Source: Cepaea nemoralis (Eukaryota > Mollusca > Gastropoda > Stylommatophora > Helicidae). Taken from it: a DNA stretch of 64,000 bases. Location: positions 515,501-579,500 of the forward strand of contig JACEFZ010018365.1 in NCBI GenBank assembly GCA_014155875.1, written 5' to 3'. Position 1 is the stretch's first letter. Each line of letters opens with the position of its first letter. The translations under genes and the position numbers were made by a program. Under the pieces are notes generated by a model. That model searched no databases. It worked only from the letters and a program-made list of their open reading frames with translations, and was not told where the DNA came from. This document shows, in pieces, positions 34,917 through 46,190 of the stretch.

Positions 34917-35125
34917 ACATAGGTGTGTATCATGGCATAGGTGTGTATCATGGCGTAGGTGTGTATCATGACATAGGTGTGTATCATGGCATAGGTGTGT
35001 ATCATGGCGTAGGTGTGTATCATGACATAGGTGTGTATCATGGCATAGGTGTGTATCATGGCATATGTGTGTATCATGGCGTAGGTGTGTATCATGTCAT
35101 AAGTGTGTAGCATGGCATAGGTATA
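34917..35125. repeat. 18-bp minisatellite, right part (about 11 units)
   Basis: Same ATAGGTGTGTATCATGGC unit as 24480-24644. The two arrays were one before the TRIM insertion. Confidence 0.95.
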
Positions 35126-35171
35126 TAAGAGCGAAGAAGCGATCTTTATTTTCAAAGGGTAAACAAGTGGG

Positions 35172-35500
35172 CAACACTTGTAATTGCCATGACTATCTTG
35201 TCCTTCTGTGGGTGGTAGAAGACATTTCTGTGCTGTAGGTGCCCATCATGTAACCAACACTTGTAATTGTCATGACTATCTTGTCCTTCTGTGGGTGGTA
35301 GAAGACATTTCTGTGCTGTAGGTGCCCATCATGTAACCAACACTTGTAATTGTCATGACTACCTTGTCCTTCTGTGGGTGGTAGAAGACATTTCTGTGCT
35401 GTAGGTGCCCATCATGTAACCAACACTTGTAATTGTCATGACTACCTTGTCCTTCTGTGGGTGGCAGAAGACATTTCTGACTTATATTTATGTATAATGG
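35172..35500. repeat. 83-bp tandem repeat, about 4 units
   Basis: Unit starts (AACACTTGTAATTG) fall at 35173, 35256, 35339 and 35422. Each contains CCTTCTGTGGGTGGTAGAAG. The last unit is truncated where the RTE fragment begins. Confidence 0.93.
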
Positions 35501-35559
35501 TCTACTTTCATTAACCTCTCCCTTATATTTGTGTATAATATTCAACGTTCATTAACCTC

Positions 35560-36885
35560 TCCCTTCTATTTGTGTACAATGTTCTACTTTCATTAGCCTG
35601 TTGCTTATATTTGTATATAATGTTCTACTGTCATTAGTCTCTTTCAGGCAATCGTTGTTAGTTACTCTGGCAGTCTATGGTATTCGCAACTCTCGCCTCT
35701 GGAACCACATATCAGATGCTTCCAAACTCTTCAAAGTGTCTTTGTTCATATTCTAAGAACCAATACCAAACAGCAAAACACGGTATATATAATATTTTAG
35801 TAATCTCTTTCTGACATTCAGTGATAGTGACCTTGTACATAAGATCTTTCTGATATTCAATGATAGTGACCTTGTACATAAGATACTTTTCATTTCCTGA
35901 AATGCAGTTGTTACTTGGCTGAGACTGCTCTTAATCCCTGTTAGGCCCAAGCTTTATGCTATGGAGAGGTATAACTTCATCTCTGGTCCTCGCCATTGCT
36001 TGTGGTTTTTATGCCTGCTTTGAAGCACAATGTAACAAACTATCGTATGTTAAGGCACCAGTATAATTTTTGTTAGGCCTCTTCCAGCTGCTTTTATTCC
36101 ATTGTCCCAAGGCATTTAAATTTAATAACTTTTTAAAAGAATATCCCCTTCTATTAATATATCACATGTTAGTGTTATGTTGTTGTTGTTAACATAATCA
36201 TTGTATTTGTTTTATTAATATTTAATAGAAATCCTTCTTCTGTACTCTCTTTTACAATATGTCCAACAGTTAGAGGTGTTTCTCGTGTTCAGCTACCACT
36301 AATGTATCATCTGTACAGAGTTAATTGTTTATATTCTAACCTAAAATTAGTCCTCTCTTTGATGTCTCTTTGAATTATTACTGCGCTGTAGCGAGAGAAT
36401 GCTTGCTTGCTTGCTTGTGTTCGTTGGCTTGAGCTCCAACGCAAAGTCCTGTATGTCGGATGAAGACATCCTGGTGTCCAACATCAGTGTGATGTCATAC
36501 AGGACCTGAGGTTTGCGTGAGTATCCGTTGTCCCATGTCTGGCTTATTGGTGTGCAGACTGGTGGTTCCTCGCCGTACAGGCAGACACTCTCCGACTTCG
36601 GAGGAATAGCGAGAGAATAAATCCAGAGACATAACACATCATTGTCTTGTTCGTTGTTTTATCTGTTCATGACTGCCTCTTTTATTTCAAATTTCATTGT
36701 TCCTGTTTGTTTCTAATAAATATTACTTGTTATTATATATTGCTAATTAATGTTGACATGCTTAAATAATTTGAATAGTGCCTTGTGTTTCAGCTTATTT
36801 AATTCATTGGTATAATATGTAGAGCCAAACTATGTCTTTCTGTGTCTCTATTGATCTCTCTAGTGTTGTTGGTGATGTGTCTTTA
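35560..36885 (-). pseudogene. RTE LINE 1, C-terminal RT part, decayed
   Basis: Minus-strand homologue of the RTE element at 7061-10313, collinear with its 7300-8190 part: the thumb (IKSSLSQVTTAFQEMKSIL near 35880-35940), CTTTCAGGCAATCGTTGTTA near 35640, the region left of the YADD box near 36290-36350, and a partial TKAF region near 36830-36880. Many stops and indels are present. A 39-bp tandem duplication (about 35823 and 35862) doubles the LCTRSLSLN reading. A 206-bp SINE interrupts it at 36401. The copy resumes at about 37676-37724 and at 40696 after later insertions. Confidence 0.82.
36401..36606 (-). mobile_element. 206-bp SINE-like insertion with (AAGC)n tail and 12-bp TSD
   Basis: It interrupts RTE LINE 1. 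The 12-mer TAGCGAGAGAAT flanks it (36389-36400 and 36607-36618). The minus-strand 3' end is a CAAGCAAGCAAGC tail at 36401-36416. The body has no tRNA boxes I can recognise and keeps a minus-strand reading open by chance or by descent from coding sequence (SESVCLYGEEPPVCTPIS). Confidence 0.75.
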
Positions 36886-37675
<790 letters not shown>

Positions 37676-37822
37676 AACGTGCATTAATAGTGCTAGTTCC
37701 TGATGGACTCGTATATATTACATACTAGCTGACCCGGCCCGGCTTCGCCCAGACTCTGGTGGGGAGCATCTCATTTAATTCATATAAGTAGTCATATAAG
37801 TTCTCGTTCCCGTTACCGACTA

Positions 37823-37869
<47 letters not shown>

Positions 37870-38081
37870 GTCTGTCTGTCTGTCTGTCTGTCTGACCCGG
37901 CCCGTCTTCGCCCAGACCCTGATGGGGAGCATCTCATTTAATTCATATAAGTAGTCATATAAGTTCCCGTTCCGACTATCTATCTGTCTGTCTGTCTGAC
38001 CCGGCCCGGCATCGCCCAACTCCTGGTGGGGAGCATCTCATTTAATTCATATAAGTAGTCATATAAGTTCCCGTTCCCGAC

Positions 38082-38142
<61 letters not shown>

Positions 38143-38261
38143 GTCTGTCTGTCTGACCCGGCCCAGCCCATGGTGGAGAGCATCTCATTTAAATTATATA
38201 AGTAGTCATATAAGATCCCGTTCCCGACTATCTGTCTGACTGTCTGTCTGTCTTGGGTAAA

Positions 38262-40198
38262 TGTAGGAGGGAGGAGGAAGAGGGAGGTGGAGGAGGGAAG
38301 AGGAGGGAGGAGGAGGGAGGAGACAGGAGGAATAGGAGGGAGGAGGAGGGATTAGGAGGAGGAGGGAGGAGTAGGGTGGAGGAGGAGGCGAGGAGGAGGG
38401 AGGAGGAAGAGGGAGGAGGAGGGAGAAGGAGGGAGGAGGAGAACGCAGGAGGAGAAGGGAGCAGGAGGAGGAGAGGGAGGAGGAGGGAGAGGGAGGAGGA
38501 GGGAGGAGGAGGAGAGAGTAGGAGGAGGGAGGAGGCGGAGGGAGAAGGAAGAGGGAGGAGGAAGAGGGAGAAGGAGGAGGGAGAAGGAGGAATGTGAAGG
38601 AGGAGGAGGAGGAGGTAGAGGGAGGAGGAGGAGGAAGAGGGAGGAGGAGGAATGTGAAGGAGGAGGAGGGAGGAGGTAGAGGGAGGAATGTGAAGGGAGG
38701 AGGGGGAGGAGGTAGAGGGAGGAGGAGGGAGGAGGAGGAGGTAGAGGGAGGAGGAGGGAGGAGGAGGAGGGAGGAGGGGAAAGGGAGGAGGAGGAAGGAG
38801 GAGGGGGAGGAGTGAGGAAGAAGGAGGAGGAGTGATGAGGAAGAGGGAGGAGGAGGGAGGAGGAGAGAGGAGGAGGGATGAGGAGGAGGGAGGAGGAGGA
38901 AGAGGGAGGAGGAGGAATGTGAAGGGAGGAGGAGGGAGGAGGTAGAGGGAGGAGGGAGGAGGAGGGAGGAGGAGGAGGAAGAAGGAGGAGGAGGGAGAAG
39001 GAGGGAGGAGGAGGGAGGAGGAGGAAGAGGGGAGGAGGAGGAATGTAAAGGGAGGAGGAGGTAGAGGGAGGAGGGAGGAGGAGAAGGGAGGAGGAGGGAT
39101 GAGGAGGAGGGAGGAGGAGGAGGAGGAATGTGAAGGGAGGAGGGAGGAGGTAGAGGGAGGGAGGAGGTGGGAGGAGGAGGAGTGAGGAGGAGGAGGAAGG
39201 AGGAGGGGGAGGAGGAGGAGGGAGGAAGAAGGAGGCGGAGGGAGAAGGAGGGATGAGGAGGAGGAGGGAGGAGGAGGAAGAGGAAGGAGGAGGAATGTGA
39301 AGGGAGGAGGAGGGATAGGGAGGAGGGGGAGGGGAAGAGGGTAGGAGGAAGAGTGGGAGAGGAGGAGGGAGGAGGTAGTAGGGAGGAGGAGGAGGGAGGA
39401 AAAGGGAGGAGGTAGGAGGAGGAGGAAGAGGGAGGAGGAGGGAGGAGAAGGAAGGAGGAGGAAGAAGGAGGAGGAAGAGGGAGGAGGATGGAGGAGGGAG
39501 AGGGAGGAAGAGGACGAGGAGGAAGGAGGAGGAAGAGGAAGGAGGAGGAAGAGGGAGGAGGAGGAAGAGGGAGGAGGAGGATGGAGGAGGGAGGAGGGAA
39601 GAGGAAGAGTGGTAGGAGGAGGAGGGGAGAGGAGGAGAAGAAGGGAGAAGGAGGGAGGAGTGAAGGAGGAGGAGGGAGGAGGGGAGAGGAGGAGCAGAGG
39701 GAGAAGAAGGAAGGAGGAGGAGGAAGGAGGGAGAGGAAGGAGGGAGAATGAGGAGGGGAGGAAGGAAAGGTAGGTGGAAGAGGAGGAGGAGGGAGGAGGA
39801 AAGAGGTAGGGGGAGGAGGAGGTATGAGGGAGGAGGAGGAGGAAGAAGGAGGAGAAGGGAGGAGGAGGGTGGAGGGAGGAGGAGGTAGAGGGAGGAGGAG
39901 GGAGGAGGTAGGAGGAGAGAGGGAAGAGGGAGAAGAAGGTAGAAGGAGGAGGGAGGATGATGAGGGAGAAGGAGGAGGAGGGAGACAGGAGGAGGAGGAG
40001 GGATGAGGAGGGAGAGGGAGGAGGAGGGAAGATGAGGGAGGAGGGGGGAGTAGGAGGCAGGAGGATGGAGGAGGAGGGGAGAGGAAGAGGGAGAAGGAAG
40101 AGGGAAGAAGGAGAGGAGGAGGAGAGGGATGAGAGGGAGGAGGAAGAGGAGAAGGGTGGAGGGAGGAGGTAGAGGGAGGAGAAGAGAGGAGGAGAGAG
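38262..40198. repeat. GGA-rich polypurine minisatellite in Helitron copy 1
   Basis: About 1.9 kb of irregular GGAGGAGGGA/AGAGGGAGGAGG units, the + strand nearly pure purine. The long serine/proline/leucine readings on the minus strand come from composition only. Confidence 0.95.
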
Positions 40199-40299
40199 TT
40201 CGCCATTCCGAATTCATACTCGTCTAGTTCTTCCCTTCTACACGACTGTAGATAACTTCCTTACACATAAAAAGATGAATTGTTATTGATATTGCCGTG

Positions 40300-40404
40300 G
40301 CATGGAGGAATATCAGCAGCAGAGTTGATCCAAAAAACCAAAGACTGAGATCTACGGAGAGCCATGAACGCCTACGCCAGCCGGCACGGCACTTGATGAT
40401 GATG
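40300..40404 (+). mobile_element. 105-bp 5'-truncated RTE insertion inside the Helitron
   Basis: Matches, on the + strand, the last 105 bp of the RTE at 7061-10313, including AACGCCTACGCCAGCCGGCA and the (TGA)n tail. The 9-bp duplication ATTGCCGTG flanks it (40291-40299 and 40405-40413), the same duplication length as the long RTE copy. Confidence 0.9.
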
Positions 40405-40906
40405 ATTGCCGTGTGACGATTCTGTGTAGTCACGTCATTTTCTTCCCTTTCCCTAGCGTTTTGGTTCGGGGATTCTTTCATCATCATCATCATATATTTA
40501 CGTACGTATTTTGGGAGGGGGAGGAGGGAGGAGGAGGAAGAAAAAAAAACTATGACAGTTGACAGCTCTGGAATGAAAGGAAGGCGTGTAGAAAATTTCA
40601 TCTCAATCGGATGGGCCGTTCGCGAACAAATAAAGGACATACATATATATTTACATACATATTTACATACATACACTTTGTTTTATAGATATAGATTAGT
40701 ACCTTTTCTTCCATAAATCCATACAACTTCTATTTTTACTTGTTTTTCTGGTCCCTCTCATAATAATTCTGAGTAGAAGTTTGGTGACATGATTTGTGAA
40801 GTTGATTATACAAAAAAGCTGCACATTCAACAGCTCCCAGCCTAGTAGGCAGAGCTATACCAACAGATGTCATCAAATCACCATGTAAATACCCACTGTT
40901 GTGGAT

Positions 40907-41128
40907 CCATCCATCCATTATGTGCCATGCCGATAAGCGTGGGCTGTCATGTTTTGCCATCTCACTCGATCACCAGTGTCGTGGATCAGCTCCGTGTTCC
41001 TGTCTCGACCCTGCCACATGGTCAAGCCATCCAGGTATTTACTTCTCGGTCTTCCCCTTGGTCTCTTCTCTTCGATCTTGCCAAGTTCTCCCATTCATTT
41101 CTTCTCATAACATGCCCAAAAAATTTTG
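40907..41128 (-). mobile_element. 222-bp 5'-truncated LINE insertion with 12-bp TSD
   Basis: It is flanked by ACTGTTGTGGAT (40895-40906 and 41129-41140). The minus-strand reading ends in an AYRHGT-like sequence before a (ATGG)n tail at 40907-40920, as in the C-terminus of APE-type LINE proteins. The family differs from the RTE it sits in. Confidence 0.75.
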
Positions 41129-41246
41129 ACTGTTGTGGATATCATTCAACAATGTAGTTAGTATTTCTGTTCCAGATGCTCTCAGTTCTCCTAATTCTTC
41201 TATTGTGATACATCTTTCTCCGGCTGTTTTTCCTGTCCTGGTATGT

Positions 41247-41489
41247 CTGAGCCGGATCCGTGGCGAGAGCGTTACGCCCGCAGTTCGTGATCCTGCATGC
41301 CCTTGTTTGAAATACAGCAATTTGGCAGCAGGCGACCTAGCGTTGTTGTTTCTTTTTACGAAATGGCATGGGTGCCGGTCGTTCAGAAAGCAATGGCAAA
41401 CTACAAAACGTAAACTTGCCAAGAGATCGCAACAGCAAATAATGCTGGTGTTGACAGCGACGTTCTATAAAAGATATGAAACTCACTTA
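41247..41489 (+). mobile_element. 243-bp SINE-like insertion
   Basis: The RTE homology stops at GTATGT (41241-41246) and resumes after GTATGT (41490-41495). Inside, AAAGCAATGGCAAACTAC...CTTGCCAAGAGATCGC (about 41387-41435) resembles the leader of the RTE at 10040-10080 read on its minus strand. That would be consistent with a SINE that borrowed RTE sequence, as Bov-tA did from BovB. The tRNA-like boxes near 41262-41300 are weak. Confidence 0.5.
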
Positions 41490-41649
41490 GTATGTGTGAT
41501 GGTGTCAGTGATTTCTTCTTTTATTATAGGAAGATCTTCTAAGTTATCCTCGTATGTTAGTTCTGTTCTTTATTGATTAATTCCATATATTTATTATAAC
41601 GTTATCTTCCATTAATATCAGACATGTTCTTCCTCCTATTCTTGCTCTT

Positions 41650-42435
41650 CTTCTTTTTCTTCTTCTTCGTTTTCTTCATCTGTACCCATATAAACGCATT
41701 TCTACGTAACTTATTTTCAGGTTTTATCGATGCATGTTCTATCCATACCAGCGGCGCGACTTCACCTTTTGGTTCATAGTTATGTGTCTAGTTCTCAAAT
41801 TGAGCGCCACATTGATGATTCTATCCTACCATCTCATTCCTTCTGTTTTGCACAGGCACCTATTAATGAATGCTTATAGTTTATTTGCAGTTGTTTTAGT
41901 TCTTCATATTTATGCTCTATTCAGCAGTACTGATTTAACGTTAGAAATGAATATTCCAAGTTTGGGGCTAAGTTTTAATTCTGACTTCCACAAATGTCCC
42001 AGTGTTTAAAATCTCATCTAGCCTTCTGTATTCTTATACTGGTATCTGTACCTACTCCACCATCTTTGTTTACATTGCCGCCTCGGCAGGTGCATGATTC
42101 TGTCTCTTGAAATGAGATCTTCCCACGGGAGGCCACTTTAGCGTTTGCTTGATTTATTCTCATTATCGTTTTCATTCCCCTATGAATAAAAAAAAAATGT
42201 GTTGTCCTCCCATCCAATGTAGTTAGTTGATACTGCATCAGATTTCGTGTGTACGACAGGAGGTGAATGTTGTCAACGAAGTCCAGATCATCGAGCTGCT
42301 TTGTCAGAGAAGTCCATTGAGAATTCCATTTTGGACCGTACTTATTGTTGTTTTCATAATTCAGGCTATAGTCAGTAAGAGTTGTGAAGTTGATAAAAGG
42401 CATCGTTGTCTCAATGCTGTTCTTATTTCAAATGT
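41650..42435 (-). pseudogene. LINE 3 RT, C-terminal part, broken
   Basis: Minus strand. At the right edge the reading FEIRTALRQRCLL is followed by the palm region with LDDLDFVDNIHLLSYTRN near 42240-42290, where family members carry an ADD-type catalytic box, here VDN. GGVGTDTSIRIQKAR follows near 42014-42060. Decayed thumb sequence extends to about 41760. The upstream half of the same RT lies at 50579-51000, on the other side of the Gmr1-like derivative, with the frame matching at the junction. The catalytic box is mutated, so the copy is dead. Confidence 0.72.
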
Positions 42436-43026
42436 GTCAACAACTTAACTGACAGGCATCATCGGGTACTTCTCACACACTCATACAAGACAACTTGCAA
42501 GTCGTGTGGGAGGCAAAATGCATGGTCCATTTTATTGCCGTTGGCTCGCTTACAAGCGGTAAACAGTCGCTAATGCATTACACAATATACAGCCACAGAA
42601 TTATCTAACACAAACTGCTAACCCTATGCAAACTCTATCTATGAGTGAACACAAAACCCCTAACGTTATTCTACACGATGTGAACGCCCCAAGTCCAGTC
42701 TCCCGTCTGCCGAACATCTCTCCCCTGGTTACACACCACGCGGGGGTGACCTTCTCCTTCGTGCGTGTTACCTCACATCGCACGCTGCTGGCAAAACGTG
42801 GCCTGTTGAGTGTCTACTCAACTGTGCTCTGGCTTCATGAGGTGTGGTGGTATCGTGATTAGAGTGCTAACTCTCTGCACACCGCCTGCGTGTATCATGA
42901 GGGAGTGGCTAACCTTCCACGATTCCCTCATCTCCCCTGCTCTTGCCTCGGGCACCGTATCTCCTCCTGGTCCCTCCAGGATTGACCGCTCTCCCTGGCG
43001 GAGGGGATGCGGTTGAGTCTTTGACA
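42436..43026 (-). repeat. 3' LTR of the deleted Gmr1-like element
   Basis: 591 bp, TGTCAACAAC...CTTTGACA on the + strand. On the element's own strand AATAAA falls at 42531-42536, and a purine tract AAGAGGGGCGGGTGTG (43027-43042) precedes the LTR, fixing the orientation. Confidence 0.92.
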
Positions 43027-45227
43027 CACACCCGCCCCTCTTGTGTTGCGTCATCAACTTTCACTTATTGGTTGTGACGCAAGGAGGTTTCTACACAAAA
43101 AATTAGTGTCTCTAATTTTTGTCAAAGACTCTAGATAACCTGGCTCTGGGCTTTCCAATAGACTATTAACAACTATTGTCACAATGTAGCAAAGCCTCAC
43201 TTGGCTACTGGCAATCGCCACAAACTTGCCTGGTTGGCGTGAGCCCCTTCTCACATGCTATATTATATTTATCAGAGGTATGTCTGAACCGGACCGTTGT
43301 CTTATAAGACCTGCCCTCACATAGTAAATTAACTTACTACCCATACAAAGTTGACTTTATTAGGGTCAACACATGAATTGCTTCATGTCCCCCATATAAT
43401 ATTTAACAACCATTCTACAAGAGTGTGTGCGACCGGCTTTACCTACCTCGCTTCCGCGCGTAAGACTTCATTTCACTGTTAATTTAGTTCTTCGTTGTCT
43501 ATTATGTCCCCTGGCCCCAAAGTTATCTGCCTTTGATCTACAAATAGTGTATGCAATTTACATGTTTGTTTTTCTGGTTGTTTGCGTGTTTGGATGTAAT
43601 AAATCTACTAATCTAATTTCTACCCTATATTTCTAACCTATATGTGTATGTATGTTAGTTTTTTGAGTGTCATAATTTTGTTCAATGTGGCCATAAGCAG
43701 GTGTATAACACTGATTCGTGACTACATTCCCTTGTTATGAAACCCAAAATACTGTAATCTAAGTTCTAAAATATATCACAGACAACACATTCACACTAAC
43801 ACAATTTCCCTAGCGAAAACCAACATTAACGCAAACAAATATTAAAAGTCGTGGCAGGCAGCAGAAGAATTTGCTGACTGCTTGCATTCTCTCCCGTCTA
43901 TCTTTCATTCATTCTCACTTTCACACTTCTGTCATACTCCTTTCACTCTTACCTCTGTCACACATCTATTATCCTTCCACACTAATTCTTCTGATCATTT
44001 AAAAACCGTTGAGTGACACTGTACACAGTTGGCTTAGTTTGAGATGATTGAGCCTCATGACTGTGCGCTAGTCATTGCACGAGTCATATATGTACATTAT
44101 ATTTACATGGGCGAGACAGGGTTGATGGCTTGTCCCTTTGATCTCATCATCTAATATGTTACACTAACCTAAAGTATCATATTTTATATTATAATAGACT
44201 ATTCTCCTTTTATAACTAAGTATTTAATGTGTTACCTAAGTTCTATTATGTTAATTATATTATCTGTTTATCCTACTCGTTATGTTTATCTAAACTAAGG
44301 GATGTAATGTAACTATTTAAATGTAATTAGTGTGATATGAGTTATGTACCCTAATTACCTGGATGATGTGCACATAAATTATGTACTTTTCTAATACTAT
44401 ACTATCTAATGTTGTTAGATTGAAAATGAATCATATGATTAATGTTCTTAATCTAAATTATGTAAATGATGTCTGTAAAATGATATTACTAATTACTGGT
44501 AATGTTTGATCGATGGTATGATTTTCCTTAATATGGAATAAACTAACCTAAACTAAAGCTAAATGAAATGTAACACTCTAAATGGTACTATTTCTATTAA
44601 CATCTTACTTTAGCTTGTAATTATCTATTTTTTTATGTCTAACCTAACATTTTAATTTAATTCTAAGCTAAGTAAATGGGTTAACTACTGTACTAACTAT
44701 CCTATTGAAATAAATGAGAACTATTATATTACCTATTTCTACCTCTAATTATTTATAACTATTTTAAAACATTATTATTTTACATATCACATTAAGTTTA
44801 TACACATGGTATTCAGTTTCCACAGGTTAGTATTTGCCTTCATGTTTGTACTTTTATTTTAGGCACAATATAACTACATAATTTGCCTGGGTATCTGAAA
44901 TACATTTTACGGTCATAATAATGTTCATCGGTAGTGCACGTGTAGAGATTCGCTGGTGTCGTAGCTTTTGTCTTTATGTGTCTGAAATTAAGCACTGTTC
45001 TGACACTGTTTTCTACATTTCATACAAATGATACACCGGCCTGGAGCTTAGTTGGAAATGAGCTGTCCTGATTCACACGGTAGTATCTAAGTTCTGTAGC
45101 ACAGTTCTTAAGTTAATGTCTACGGACACATGATAGTTCGTTGTACTTGGTACACTCTTAAGCACACCATGGGTGTCTCTGTAAACTATTTTACATAGCA
45201 TATTGTACTGTATTCATGTACTAACTA
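43027..45227 (-). other. 3' non-coding part of the deleted Gmr1-like element
   Basis: About 2.2 kb, strongly AT-rich from 44100 onward, with TAACCTAA-like motifs. No coding potential beyond short random stretches. It begins next to the 3' LTR with the polypurine tract. Confidence 0.65.
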
Positions 45228-45440
45228 TCACTCTACATTATTATGTGGGATTTCAGGTATTATTACCTCAGATGGTAAAATTAGTGACCACCTGTATATC
45301 CGGTCATTTTGATGCACACCACTTTCTGTGACCGTGATCGGGGAGTTGTCGGTCTGGACAATGCAGTGAACATCCGTCAGAACTCGATGGAGCTTTCTCA
45401 CTGCATAGATGACGCTTAGGGTTGCAACTGTGATATGCAA
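45228..45440 (-). pseudogene. RNase H remnant of the Gmr1-like element
   Basis: Reading RKLHRVLTDVHCIVQTDNSP, then IYRWSLILPSEVIIPEI, corresponds to KLSKYLLGRHFIIETDNSPL and the ARWSLKLQNFSFEVRHIP region of the intact element. Sequence to the right, up to about 45560, holds further out-of-frame RNase H pieces. It lacks the final DLLSR block. Confidence 0.7.
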
Positions 45441-45824
45441 TCTCTGGACTCAGCAGGTGTGATCTTACGGCTCACGTAGCAACTCGGGTGGAAGATGCCC
45501 TCAAAAAATTGGCCTAGTACTGGTAGCATCTGTCCTAGAATAATAAACGAGCCTAGGATTAGGCAAGCGGAGGATTGGAATATTACAAAAAAGGATTTTC
45601 AATTTTTGGCAATGCAGAAATTAATAATGCATCTTTCACATTTCATTCCACAAATGCTTTTAAAACATTGCAGTATAGCATTATAATTTCTGAGTAATTT
45701 ACTAATTCCAAAAGGCTTCTGACCTGTTTTTTTCTGTTAGACATGGTCAGATTCATAATTTTGGTACTAATTTTCAGGTCAGTTTATAGTTGGACTTGAG
45801 AAATGACATGACCCAAAAATGAAC

Positions 45825-46190
45825 TTATTTTAGGCATAATTTGAATTTGATTGGTTTGAGAGTGAGACCGAAGAGTCGCACTCTGTCAAAGGCATGTCTC
45901 AGTTTCAGTAGGTGTATTGTCCAGTCATCAGTATTCTGATTTATTCCTGTGTATTCTATAAGTTCACTACATGTATGCCCCTCGTCGGATTTGCCAGTCT
46001 CACTAACTAGTGTAGTTGCGCTATGTATGTCTGTCGTCTGATCACTTGGTGTTGTTGCAATATGTTCGTCTGTCTCTACTTCTGTCTGTTGTCTTGAAAA
46101 GTGAGGTTTCCGCATGTTGACATGGAATATCTCTAAGTGTCTGTTTATCGATATTTCATAGTCAACATGTACCATGGTTATGTACCACAT
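45825..46190 (-). pseudogene. Integrase C-terminus and RT fragment of the Gmr1-like element
   Basis: The opening VDYEISINRHLEIFHVNMRK matches the end of the GPF module of the intact copy (VDYEILIKDKHKIFHINMLR). After a spacer, FGLTLKPIKFKLCLK matches the RT segment HGLTVKPSKVSMAYQ. The segment between, which in the intact copy includes the RT fingers and YIDD palm, is deleted. This shows two separate deletions: the integrase core before this stretch and the RT palm within it. Confidence 0.75.

Larger units (their letters stand above)
37725..40695 (-). mobile_element. Non-autonomous Helitron-like element, copy 1 (GGA-rich core)
   Basis: Read on the minus strand it starts TCTATATCTATAAAAC (40695 leftward) and ends GGTCAGCTAG at 37725, followed by T, with a short GGC-GAA-GCC hairpin just before the end. 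These are Helitron-type termini. The flanking bases are A at 37724 and T at 40696 with no duplication, and RTE LINE 1 reads across the empty site. The + strand left block, GACCCGGCCCGGCTTCGCCC plus about 80 bp, is repeated about four times (37731, 37893, 37999, 38154) between (TCTG)n runs. A 1.9-kb GGA array follows, then a conserved right end containing TTTCATCTCAATCGGATGG. No Rep/helicase gene is present. Confidence 0.75.
40696..41640 (-). pseudogene. RTE LINE 1, N-terminal RT part, decayed
   Basis: Continues the copy broken at 37724. It is collinear with 8215-8690 of the intact RTE (for example AATTCTGAGTAGAAG at about 40764 and TTCTAATTGTGATA-like sequence near 41190). It is interrupted by insertions at 40907-41128 and 41247-41489. 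Stops and indels are frequent. The right end near 41640 falls in a TTC-rich stretch. Confidence 0.78.

Noticed and set aside
38206..40217. Serine/proline/leucine-rich readings of over 600 codons, and a similar one at 54457-55197
   Set aside because: Composition artefact of the GGA polypurine array; two frames are open over the same stretch.
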